DNA from: Chondrus crispus
Taxonomy: Eukaryota; Rhodophyta; Florideophyceae; Gigartinales; Gigartinaceae
Assembly (NCBI RefSeq): GCF_000350225.1
Contig: NW_005179086.1
Location: forward strand, 1 to 64,000
Length of the DNA: 64,000 nt
Direction of reading: 5' to 3'
In this document: piece after piece, positions 29,184 through 38,607 of the stretch
Position numbering within the stretch: position 1 is the first letter of the stretch
Layout: every line of letters starts with the position of its first letter
Notes under the pieces: model-generated
Told to the model about the DNA's origin: nothing
Seen by the model: the letters and a program-made list of their open reading frames with translations, nothing else
The model's database searches: none
Program-made: the position numbers and the translations under genes

Positions 29184-30239
29184 TGTAGTGCAATGCGCCT
29201 GTCGGGCAGAGACCGCGGTCCGATGGTCCAGCAAAAACAACAACAGCAACAAAAAGAAGAACTGCCGACGGCACAGCGCTACGGAGTGTCCGACTCTCCC
29301 TTCTCCGTTTAAACGAGCTTGCGACTCGTAGTAGCTCGGATCCCTGATGGGGGGGGGGGGGGCACAGAGAAATAGCCCGGCCCGGGATCGGTGTGGTAGA
29401 GACTTGCGAAGAGATCTGCTCGACGAGTGTGGAGTGGGGCGTGTACGTAGGTACCCCGGTTCCACTGGGTTGTAAGGCCAATGCTCGTTGAGCTTCTTCG
29501 ACACCTTGTAACGCGACAAGGCCTTCGACGGGGGCGTCGCAACGCAGCCCGACGGGATGAAATGAAAGTAGCAGCGCTACGTCAACCGTGCCGCCCGATG
29601 GCTCGAAACACTTACACCGGTTCGGTCGCAACCGACCCCGATGGTACCAACACTGGCTCGTACTACGACGGAGCCCTTCGAGGGAGACGTCGTTGCAACG
29701 GTCTCCGTCGGAAAATGGGTCACAGTAGCAGCGCTACGTCAACTGTGTCGCCCGATGGCTCGAAACACCTACACCGGTTCGGTCGCAACCGAGGCCGATG
29801 GCACCAACACAAGATAAGGGAAAAATAGGTAGAATTAGAGATAGAAAAGAATAGGGAAATAAAGGAAAGAGAAAAGGGAACCCCGAGCGATAGAGGATGC
29901 CGTAGGCTTAGGTAAAAGGGAGCGTCTTGGTAGAGACGGACTTCGACCAAGGCGACATTCAACTCCGGCAACTCGGGTTACCTTTACTGACTTGGTGGTC
30001 AGAGGGCTAAGGTATATATCGCCCCGCCGGAGCCGCTACAGTAGCTCTCGGCGCTAGATCCTAGATCTAATCTAGTGTCAGCAAAATTAATGCCAACTAA
30101 TTAACTAAATAAAATAAAATAATTAAAAATTAAAACTGTGCAATTATTCACACGTGTGTCCCCCAAACCCGGACTACTTTTCATATCCAAATGTTTTCCT
30201 TTCTTTTCACCCCCCTTTCCAGGTGCGTATTGCACTACA
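29184..30239 (-). repeat. C LTR, 3' LTR, about 1,056 bp
   Basis: It runs from the element end to the base before the purine tract. The inner 291 bp (29949-30239) are identical to 33896-34186. The outer 765 bp include a G homopolymer near 29349-29362 and two direct repeats of about 90 bp (29562-29652 and 29719-29810). Confidence 0.7.
29562..29810 (+). repeat. two direct repeats of about 90 bp in the C LTR
   Basis: 29562-29652 and 29719-29810 share GTAGCAGCGCTACGTCAAC at the start and a CACCGGTTCGGTCGCAACCGA block, with few differences. Confidence 0.85.
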
Positions 30240-30349
30240 TATCCCCCTTCTGAGCGCTCTCGCGCAGCGGCTTCACTCCCTTGCTTCCCAACTTCTTCCT
30301 TTTTCTTCCGACCATCGGTCGCCGCTCGCGTGAGAGTAAGACGATCTCC

Positions 30350-31909
30350 ATGTTTCCTTCATCGGATCCCACTGTCGGACATACCGCCCGCGGTCGCCGC
30401 GGTGTGGGCTTCTCACACACGCCTTCCATTCCTAGCGACCTTCCTTCCATACCCCGACTTCCCCCGAACACCAACGTTCCTGAACCGGTCTTTCATCCCG
30501 ATCTCCATCCTCCATCAGCCCCTTGTCGATACCCCTCACTAGCCGAGCTCCAAGGTAAATCCATGCGCGACTATCCCTTACTGTACGCGGCCACTCCTTG
30601 GTTTTCCGCCATCGACGTGCGCGACGTCACTAGCATCGGGCGCGACTTTGCCGACGGTGGGGGAATGTTGCCGGGTCACCTTCCCCTTCAAGCCATTTCC
30701 TCCTACGATTGGCGTGCTCGTGTCGCCATTCCCCCTTCTATCCTGCGTCGTTCCTCCCCTCGTGGCCGACAGGGCCTATCCCTGCGGTTCATGGAAGCCG
30801 TCCTCGACCGCCTCGACCTATCCCTATCCGATGCCCTCATCCCTCCGTCCTTCGGATGTGACACGTGGAAGTTTCGCACGGAGGGGGAGCGTGATTACCT
30901 TGACAACCTCCTCAGCTGGACACGGGGTAACCCCGTGCTCGAGGCGGACCGCCTGTGGCATAACCAACTGACGGTGACTAACGATGCCCTGTCATACACG
31001 CGCGCAATCCTCCCCCTCAATTTCCGATATACGAAACGCGGGAACATCCCCTTCTTCCAGCATACGGTCCGATTCGAGCGTAAGATGAGATCGGACACGG
31101 GATATTTCCTAGCTCACCAAATGGTTGAGGCGGGGGAAATTGCTCGGTCACACTATCCCAACCGGTACCAGCAACTCCCCTCGTGGTGGGGACAATTTGA
31201 GGTCTGCCAAGGGTTTTGGGCAGAGCTCGGTCCCATCCTTACCTACTTTGGAAGCCATCTCACTGATCCTCGTCACGGGTTGTGGGTTGTCTTTTTGACG
31301 GAGTGGTGTGTGAAGGTAGCCGCCACCTTGCTCTGGGAGGCGTACGATTGTTGGCGGCTTTGGTATCTTCCTCCGAAGCTCGTCGAGCTCATGTGCCTTT
31401 TGGACTATACTGTGCCCTTGGGCGGAGCAGACACCGACTTCGAACTGCACTCCTTACTCGAAAAGATCAATCAGGTCGACTGGGATGTTGTTCCCCCTAT
31501 CAACTCATCCCGATCCTTCGCGAGGCGACGCCCGTCCTTTTCTCCCGGACAAAATCACAGTACGGCGGGTGACTTTGTCTGGTTCAACCCTTGGACATCC
31601 GCCTTGTGCTCTCCCTCCGAGGCGCGCCTCAGTCGCCAATTCGGCAACCAAGTTCGAACCCCTGACGTAGCTCCCATACGAGCCGTAATCTCCCTAAATC
31701 CCCGCGCAGACGACGTTTGCCCCCGACCGTCTGCTCCAGATTCCCCTCTCCCTGCAGCCCCTGCCGCTGCTCCTCCTGCTGTCGATATCCCCTGGGCAGG
31801 GCATACCGATACTCTGTCGGTTAGGGAAGCACTGTCTTCCCCACCGTCCCCATCAATTCCCAAAAAGAGCGACGGAGCCATTGCTCCGCGCTCATGGAAT
31901 CGAAGGTGA
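30350..31909 (+). CDS. element C antisense ORF, 519 aa (aORF family)
   Basis: ATG at 30350; the frame is open upstream to 30281 but without ATG. It starts about 110 nt inside the 3' LTR and reads inward on the strand opposite to the inferred element sense. Shared with the B1 ORF (4011-5504): IPPSILR, DTWKFRTEGER (about residue 172), FERKMR-x3-G-x-F-x-A, WWGQFEV, YFGSHLTDP...VFLTEW (about 299), VDWDVVP and SFSPG. The C-terminal 90 residues are Pro/Ala-rich. No enzyme signature is seen. It is intact although the element has lost gag and pol, which argues that the ORF itself is useful to the element. Confidence 0.75.
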   Translation: MFPSSDPTVGHTARGRRGVGFSHTPSIPSDLPSIPRLPPNTNVPEPVFHPDLHPPSAPCRYPSLAELQGKSMRDYPLLYAATPWFSAIDVRDVTSIGRDFADGGGMLPGHLPLQAISSYDWRARVAIPPSILRRSSPRGRQGLSLRFMEAVLDRLDLSLSDALIPPSFGCDTWKFRTEGERDYLDNLLSWTRGNPVLEADRLWHNQLTVTNDALSYTRAILPLNFRYTKRGNIPFFQHTVRFERKMRSDTGYFLAHQMVEAGEIARSHYPNRYQQLPSWWGQFEVCQGFWAELGPILTYFGSHLTDPRHGLWVVFLTEWCVKVAATLLWEAYDCWRLWYLPPKLVELMCLLDYTVPLGGADTDFELHSLLEKINQVDWDVVPPINSSRSFARRRPSFSPGQNHSTAGDFVWFNPWTSALCSPSEARLSRQFGNQVRTPDVAPIRAVISLNPRADDVCPRPSAPDSPLPAAPAAAPPAVDIPWAGHTDTLSVREALSSPPSPSIPKKSDGAIAPRSWNRR

Positions 31910-33895
31910 AGCTCTCCAAGGGGCTTCCCTCGATGATCTGCGAGTCCTTGCTCGACTCGTTACCTCACTCCCGAAGGAAAAATCCTTGGGTGTGCCGCCC
32001 CAATGACCTGCCGCTTAGAGCGACTTCCCCGTGATCCGTTCTCGGATTATTACCCGTTTTGGGTGACGTCTGGTTATTGACGTCATCCTGTAGCTTTTGG
32101 ATAATAAAATGAATCACCTGCGTATCCCCCGTTACCTTCACTTTCCTCCTCTTTTTTTTCTCTCTTTTTTTTTGTATGCGTCCCGCCTCTGCGGTCGCAT
32201 CCCCATTTTGCCATTTCCTTCTCTTTTTCCTCGTCACATTTCCCTCCTCTTTCGCACACGTTCTCCTTCTGCCATCCTCCTATCACAGCGTGCGTCTCCC
32301 ATTTTCCTCCTCATTCTCCCAAATTGCCCTTTTTGTGCGAGGCTGTCCTCACACGGTTCTCATAAAAAATATAGTAGGGTCGACGCCATACGAGCGACGT
32401 CATCCCTCAACTGTTATCGCGACGCCACCGTAGACGTCCGTTATCACGGTCAACAAAGTGGTAGGGGGGTTTTGAGGTTCACGAAAAATATGGTTCGTTA
32501 TCAACCTGCCTGACCCGTTCGGTCGCGCTCGCTTGAGTCGGTTATTTCCGACACCGGGTTCTACTGTACGGTCCCCGTAGTGCCAAACGATAGCGTTGCT
32601 TCTCAATGTCCATGGAAAGTTACACCCTCATTGCAGTTTCAGATGAGTCGCCCGTTTCCATTTTTTTCATTTGCACCACATGGCGAGATCGCCCCGAGCT
32701 TGTCACCATGCGTAATCAATTCAGTCATAGCAGCGGTCCCGTCTACGATTGTTATCACGGCAGACATGTCGAATTCCTCTCCTCCTTTGTTTGCGTGTGC
32801 TGAAAGTTGTTGCGTGCGAATTCCCCTCTGTTCTGCGCATATCAATGTTCTCTCCCTTCCCCTTTTCCTGGTGTAAATTGGGAACCGGAAACCATCCTGC
32901 AAATGAACGCGAGACTTACTGCTTCCTCCAAATGGAAATTCGCGATCCACAACTGAGGGGGTGTTTTGCACATGATTTTCACGATCCGTGGAGACCACCT
33001 TCACAGACTGTCGTCGACAGCGGAACGTGCGACATTACGTTCTCTTTTTTTCTTTTTTCTTCTTCGCCCCGTTAGATTCCTCGAGACAATTCCTGTCGAT
33101 TTCCCCGTGCAGTAGTTGCGGACTCCCGCAACTCGTCATTTGTCGCCTGAGGCCTGCTTAGTCGGGCAATAAAAATATTAATAGGGGGGTGATGGCGGGG
33201 TGTGGGGACAAGAACCTCATTCTTTTCCTCGTTCGGTTGTCGTGCGACCGAGGCCACTGGTGTCCACGAAACGTTAACAGAAATATGTGGCCATTGTTCT
33301 AATCTCCCTCGCGTCGACACTGCAACAATAAAAAGATTCATAAAGGGCGTCGGAGCTCGTATCACTTCATGACATTCCTGTCTTTGACGAATACGATCTT
33401 CTTCGTACGAGGTGCCACGAAATGTGACCTCCTCGACGGGGTTCTGTTCTCGCGCAGGCTTTAGAGCTTACAGTACCAAATCGTCGATACTTGGTAAAGA
33501 CCTTGCGAGGGTTACTCGCCATTTGCACACCGTCCTCGTTTTCGGTAGTCGTGTCCGTCTTCCTCGCGTGTCCACGAAACATTTGTTCTTCTACACGCGA
33601 GCCATCGTTTCCCTTCGGCGAGCGCCGTCCTGCTCTCGCGATCGGATGCTGTACTTTGATGTGTGTCTTATCGATGGTTCCTGCTCATTCCCAGAAGGAA
33701 AAATAGTAACAAAGGGAGTCGCGACGGAATTAAAATTGGGTACAATGTCGACGGGCATCCTTCACGATTTCCAACACGTCCTTCCGCGACGCGGATCGTA
33801 CTGTCAGCTTTGTACCCCTCGGGTCTTTCTCTTGATCGTCCTTCGCGCACCTCGGAGTGTCATCCCCCTCGTTCCGGGTCCCGGTTGAGCCCCCT
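31910..33895. other. non-coding interior of element C
   Basis: About 2 kb with no gag, protease, RT or integrase trace on either strand. It is pyrimidine-rich near 32140-32330. It would contain the PBS and leader, but I could not find the A/B-type PBS. Confidence 0.5.
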
Positions 33896-34186
33896 AAGGC
33901 GACATTCAACTCCGGCAACTCGGGTTACCTTTACTGACTTGGTGGTCAGAGGGCTAAGGTATATATCGCCCCGCCGGAGCCGCTACAGTAGCTCTCGGCG
34001 CTAGATCCTAGATCTAATCTAGTGTCAGCAAAATTAATGCCAACTAATTAACTAAATAAAATAAAATAATTAAAAATTAAAACTGTGCAATTATTCACAC
34101 GTGTGTCCCCCAAACCCGGACTACTTTTCATATCCAAATGTTTTCCTTTCTTTTCACCCCCCTTTCCAGGTGCGTATTGCACTACA
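33896..34186 (-). repeat. C LTR, right copy (only 291 bp matching)
   Basis: Identical over 291 bp to 29949-30239. Sequence to the left of 33896 is unrelated to the left LTR. It is either truncated or joined to foreign sequence. Confidence 0.85.
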
Positions 34187-34191
34187 CGGAC

Positions 34192-34301
34192 TGAATGTAA
34201 ATTTCTTATTATTTCGAGTCGATCTCGATCTCGTTTTGGGCTGAGGTGTGACCAATTATCTGTCGAGTATCTCGAGTCTCCGAGACCTCATAAGTCCGAC
34301 A
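34192..34301 (-). repeat. D LTR, 3' LTR, inner segment
   Basis: Remaining 110 bp of the 3' LTR after the C insertion, ending CGACA. Together with 28925-29183 it equals the 369-bp length of 40631-40999. Confidence 0.94.
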
Positions 34302-34439
34302 CTCCCTCAATTTTCATTCCTCGTCCGCCACATCTCCTTTGCGTATCGGTTGTGACTGTGGCTCGGGCACGGGCTAGACTTTTGTTTCCTTGTTGAATCA
34401 ACGGTGACGCCGACAGTCCCTTGGCCACAGTCGTCGACC

Positions 34440-35391
34440 ATGCGTGTAATGCAGCCCCAGCAACAGGGGCAGGCTGCGGCAGGTTCGAAGGGAAAAGGCG
34501 TTACGACGCCAAATTATTCTGTCGGAAAAATCATGTGCGGAGATGACACCGAAGTTCCAGGCACAAACCGACGAGTGGAAATCGGCGAGTTTTACGGCGC
34601 ATCCAGTTACCAGAACGGGCTCGAGTCTTTCTTCGATATCAATATCGACACGTACCGTGCGCCGGGTTCGAAAGATGTACGTTTCGCCGTGCGCGCAGAG
34701 ACAGCTCTAGCAAGGAGCAGTGGGAATCTTCCTCGGGCGCCCAATCCAGGCATTCACAAAAGCAATTTCCGGCGTGCGACTACAATTGTCCGCAACAGTC
34801 TCCGTCGTTGGTGCTTAGAGAACCCTGGGTTTTCTGTCTGTAAGTGCGGCCCTGGCGCCCGCGTGTTCAGTACGGCTGCTAAAATTATTACGTGTCCAAC
34901 TCGAAGTTGATTATGGGACGTGGTCCAAAGGGCAAATGTGTGCATGCAGCAATCGTAAACGCCATGAATTGTCTTGCGGGTTGTGACTCAGCCTTGCATC
35001 TTTCAACTCTCCTGGACAAAGTCAAGGTACCGATCCAATCCATCGGGAATTTGCAGCGTATTTTGCATAAAATTCGAAGCATTTCAATTTTCGAAAAATC
35101 AAGGATGAAACTTTCAGGAAGGCGAAATTGACGTGGCTAGCTAATGTATCTCATGGGGTATGGCTTGTGCGGATGAGAGCAGGTAACGACCTTGACCACT
35201 GTGTTGTTGTAGATGGTGCGCTGAAGTGGGTCCTGGACAGCGAGGAGAAGCATCCAATGCACCTCTCTGCGGATGCATTGCGTGCTTGTGGTGGAGACGG
35301 TGTGCAGGGCTTGTACGTTGCCGAAGTCCGCGAGTTGTGCGACTCAAAGGTACCCAACAGTAAGGGAGTTGTAGAAGTTGATCATTGTTAA
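34440..35391 (+). pseudogene. copia D antisense ORF region, cysteine-protease-like
   Basis: On the strand opposite to gag-pol, between the 3' LTR and RNase H. Open segments 34440-34910, 34913 to about 35120 and about 35128-35391 lie in three frames, so this copy is broken (or has short introns; a GTAAGT donor occurs at 34840). The later segments read KCVHAAIVNAMNCLAG and then DHCVVVDG...WVLDS..KHP. A Cys followed by Ala/Asn residues and later His then LDS fits a papain-like fold and recalls Josephin-type deubiquitinases, but this is a motif reading only. Its TAA stop and the RNase H stop on the other strand share the palindrome TTAA (35388-35391). Confidence 0.5.
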
Positions 35392-37165
35392 ACAGAGCTT
35401 GGGAGGTCCTTTCGGACAATCCATTGTTCCGGTTGAACGTCCAGTCGGCCTGATTCAATTACGTCGCGCAATACGGCTTGGTTCATCTTCTTTGTGAGAC
35501 CGTCGGCTGTGTTGTTAGAACTTCTCACAAATCCAATATCAGAAATGGTTTTATCCTTAAAGCCCTGTCTTGCGGAAGCAACGTCCAACATCATTCGCTT
35601 CTCTGAGGTGCGGGATCCTTTGGAAATGATGTCGAAGAGGGATTTGCTGTCGGTAAAGAGTTGCATTGGTACTTGCTTTGACAATATCATGCCCATTTCA
35701 TTGGCTAGTGTTGCCGCGACGTCAAAAAGATCGCTAAATGCAATCACTTCGCCTGCCATTGATGACCTAGTCACTCTTCGAGATTTGTACGATTTGAAAT
35801 GTATGGGAACAACGGAACCTGTGTGGTCCCCAAGCAAACAAATGTTGCCAAGCTGAGAAGAGAGATCTGAATTATTCGCAAATGATGAATCCGAGAAGCC
35901 GATCACTTTCAATGTGTTCATATCAAGGACGGGAATTTTGAGTGATACTCGATTATTCACTGCGTATCGAGTAGCACGATTGAGTCGACGAATACATTCA
36001 TCCTTTTCTGTATCGAATTTCTCAGCGGTCACTTGGGCGAGTTGGGATATTTCAAAGAGGCAGTCTGGCCTTGTGTTGGCCAACCAGGCCAGCCTCATTC
36101 TCATGGAACGGAAATGAGAGAAGGAAGCGTCAGGAGGCAAGTCCTCGAGCTTTCTTAGATACGCATGTTGCTCTTGTGTAATGGTACCGTCCTTTGCAGG
36201 ACTAAGTGAAAAGCCAGTGAACATACAAGGTAAGCTTTGGTCCTCTGTCATTTCGAACTTCTCGTTCGTCTTCTTAGAGAGTTTTTTGAACGAGGCGTCG
36301 CCTGCCCGAATGAGATCATCAACATATCCTCCACATAGGCCTTTGAGCAATCCATCCTTCATCAAGACGTAAAGTGCTGGGTCAGATCGGAGAGCTTTCA
36401 TCCCTAAGTCTTGTATGTGATGCTTGTCCAAAGTGTCATGCCAAATATCTCCCGACTCACACAGACCATATAAGGGCTTTATAAGTTGGAGACACTGCGA
36501 CGGATGTAGCTCAAACTCAGGGACGGTATTCATTATGAATACTTCACGTGCCAAAGGTTCTGCCGATTGGAGATATGCTTGGCGAACATCAGAAGTCCAT
36601 ATGTTGAAGCCGTGTATCCCAGCTAGGGCGAGGAGTCGTCGGATGGATTGGGGCTGAAGAGTTGATGTCGTGTGTACCATCATGTGCTTGAATCGGTCTC
36701 GATGCCCCCGATTACATATCTAGCCTTATATTTGATGTTCCCGTCCTCAGTTGACTTAAGAGCTAGTACAAATCGTCCGGGAAGGACGTTTCCGTCAGGA
36801 GGGATTTCTTCACGCAATATTACCTTAAAGGTACCGCGTTCGAGCAAAGTTTTGATCTCCTTGCGCTTTGCCTCGCCCATTTTCTTGGAGCAAGATCGGG
36901 GATCACCTTTGTCAAGAATCTCGGTGAGATGAACTTCGTGATCATTCGGTGAGGAGAAGAAGTTGAGACCTTGACCTAACTGTGTGAAAAAGGAGTGTGC
37001 TATGGTTTCTGGTGCATGGTAATGCTTCAATTGTGCTACATTAAACGGTCTCGCAGCTCCAACTCTTACATCCTGGATGAATGCAAGCTTCTTTGTCTCG
37101 TCCACGGCAAGGACCGTAAAGGGTCCTAACCATTCGCCTATGCGGTTGTCGACTTGCTTCTCCCT
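35388..37165 (-). pseudogene. copia D RT and RNase H
   Basis: This part follows an in-frame TAG at 37166-37168. The integrase tail and start of RT (FKVILREEIPPDGNVLPGRF) are open to about 36700, where the frame changes. RT then continues with DVRQAYLQS, LIKPLYGLCESGDIWH and YVDDL, all copia signatures. RNase H of the copia type follows (GFSDSSFANN, SRRVTRSSMAGE, TDSKSL, NNTADGLTKK). The stop at 35388 overlaps the antisense ORF stop. Confidence 0.9.
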
Positions 37166-38479
37166 CTACACGAGCACTTGGTCTCCAGGTTCATAGACAC
37201 GGTCCGACGCTGGTGGAGTAGAATGTTTCAGAGCCCTCTTCACCCGTAGTTCTGCCATGTGTTTCTCCATCTGAGTTCTTGCAAGATGTGCCAATTTAGC
37301 CCGGCTCGCAAGGACGGCTCTTTCGTTTGGTGTCTCTGACTTGGTATATACCTTAGGGAATTCTCCAAAGACAAGAGCAGATGGAACAAGTCCTTCAGGG
37401 CCCAGGGTGTCATTCATGGCTTTGACTGATAAGACCAAAGCGGTGTCGGGGTCAGAAGTCGGATGGTCCATCATTATCTTCTGATAAGTTTGTCTGAGGG
37501 GTTGATGGTATCGCTCACAGAGTCCAAGACTTGAGTGGGCTTCTATCCCAGTTCTATTCACTTGTACATTAGACACAGCACCAATATTGATGAATAGCGG
37601 TCCAAATGCGCTCCCTTGGTCGACTAGTATCCGGTTCGGTAGACCTGTGTAAATCGTCGCCCAACATTTGAGTATCGTCGCCCATATTGTCTTCGTTGAG
37701 ACGTCTGGGAGGAATTGTGCTGCAGAGAAATGCGTACCTTCATCTACAATGTGCAAGACCGATTTTCCATCGATGTACACGATATCTAACAGTATTCTCT
37801 CATTGAAGCGGACGTTCTCTGCTCCAAAAGATACCCTGAAACTTGATGGTGCGTTCTGAACCCCTTGACAAGGATCGCACCTCTTTGCGAGATCCCGTAA
37901 CGTTTCCAGAGTACCAGGGGTAGCTTCTTCTGGTCGAGCACGGCGGAGAAGATTGAACAGCTTTTGAGCTGATGGATGAAAGAATTGTTTGTGTAGTTTT
38001 TGAAGTTGTGTTCTGCTGAAGTAGATATTCGGTGGGAAGTACATTTTGGCGAAAACATGATTGCTTTTAGCCCTGTACAGGGGTACAGACCATTTATTAA
38101 TGTAACATATCCTTCCTTTCTTATTCTCGATCCTTTTTCGCTTTGTCAGACGATTCGCGACAGTGTCTGCGATGAAGGATTCCCGGTCCAAGATGTCCAT
38201 CCCAAGTAGAGCTGGAATATCTGCTTGAAGGACATCAAGTTGCACGTTGATAGGAGCAACACCGAAGGGTGTCTTAAGTGGTATTTTAATCTGTCCAAGC
38301 GACTCAAAAGTGGTTTCGGCAAAGCGGAAACGGTTCTGAAACGGTGGCTGTGAGAGATTTGGAGATCTCAAGTCTTGTTGGGCGAATATCCAAGTCAGCT
38401 CTTCGTGTCCTATGACAGATTTCGGTGCTCCAATGTCAATACAAAAGCCTTGATAACGGCAACGGTTATAGTTGTTCAA
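37166..38479 (-). CDS. copia D protease and integrase
   Basis: An open block of 437 codons within the broken polyprotein. The protease active site reads FCIDIGAPKSVIG (D-I-G-A for the usual DTGA) with ALLGMDILD as its second block. The integrase has an HHCC zinc site (LHKQFFH then CDPCQ) and a DDE core: D in LLDIVYIDG, D in ILVDQGSAFG and E in LGLCERYHQP. It ends at TAG before KQVDNRIGEWLGPF, the continuation of integrase. Protease before integrase before RT is the copia order. Confidence 0.88.
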   Translation of the reverse strand: MNNYNRCRYQGFCIDIGAPKSVIGHEELTWIFAQQDLRSPNLSQPPFQNRFRFAETTFESLGQIKIPLKTPFGVAPINVQLDVLQADIPALLGMDILDRESFIADTVANRLTKRKRIENKKGRICYINKWSVPLYRAKSNHVFAKMYFPPNIYFSRTQLQKLHKQFFHPSAQKLFNLLRRARPEEATPGTLETLRDLAKRCDPCQGVQNAPSSFRVSFGAENVRFNERILLDIVYIDGKSVLHIVDEGTHFSAAQFLPDVSTKTIWATILKCWATIYTGLPNRILVDQGSAFGPLFINIGAVSNVQVNRTGIEAHSSLGLCERYHQPLRQTYQKIMMDHPTSDPDTALVLSVKAMNDTLGPEGLVPSALVFGEFPKVYTKSETPNERAVLASRAKLAHLARTQMEKHMAELRVKRALKHSTPPASDRVYEPGDQVLV

Positions 38480-38607
38480 TTTCGTTGCATGAATGTGAGT
38501 CGCATCGACTTCGACGGGAGATTGTTTGCGCCTCGGATGAGTGGTGCGATGGGAGGCTGCCCATCGCGCTGGGCGGCGAAGTTGAGGCTGATTACTTCGT
38601 CGCCGAG

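Larger units (their letters stand above)
29184..34186 (-). mobile_element. non-autonomous LTR element C carrying only an aORF
   Basis: The ends are TGTAGTGCAATGCG and GTATTGCACTACA, with the perfect duplication CGGAC at 29179-29183 and 34187-34191. The empty site is visible in the sister LTR at 40869-40900. A purine tract (AGAAGGGGGA on -) abuts 30239, so the sense direction is - and the left LTR is the 3' LTR. There is no gag or pol; the only ORF is antisense (30350-31909). The left LTR would be 1,056 bp, but the right end matches it for only 291 bp. Confidence 0.85.

Noticed and set aside
29346..29362. G homopolymer in the C LTR as a second polypurine tract
   Set aside because: It lies inside the LTR, far from its boundary. 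The tract at 30240-30250 on - is in the correct place.
30239..30349. Extending the element C ORF to 30281
   Set aside because: The first codon there is TTG. The first ATG is 30350.
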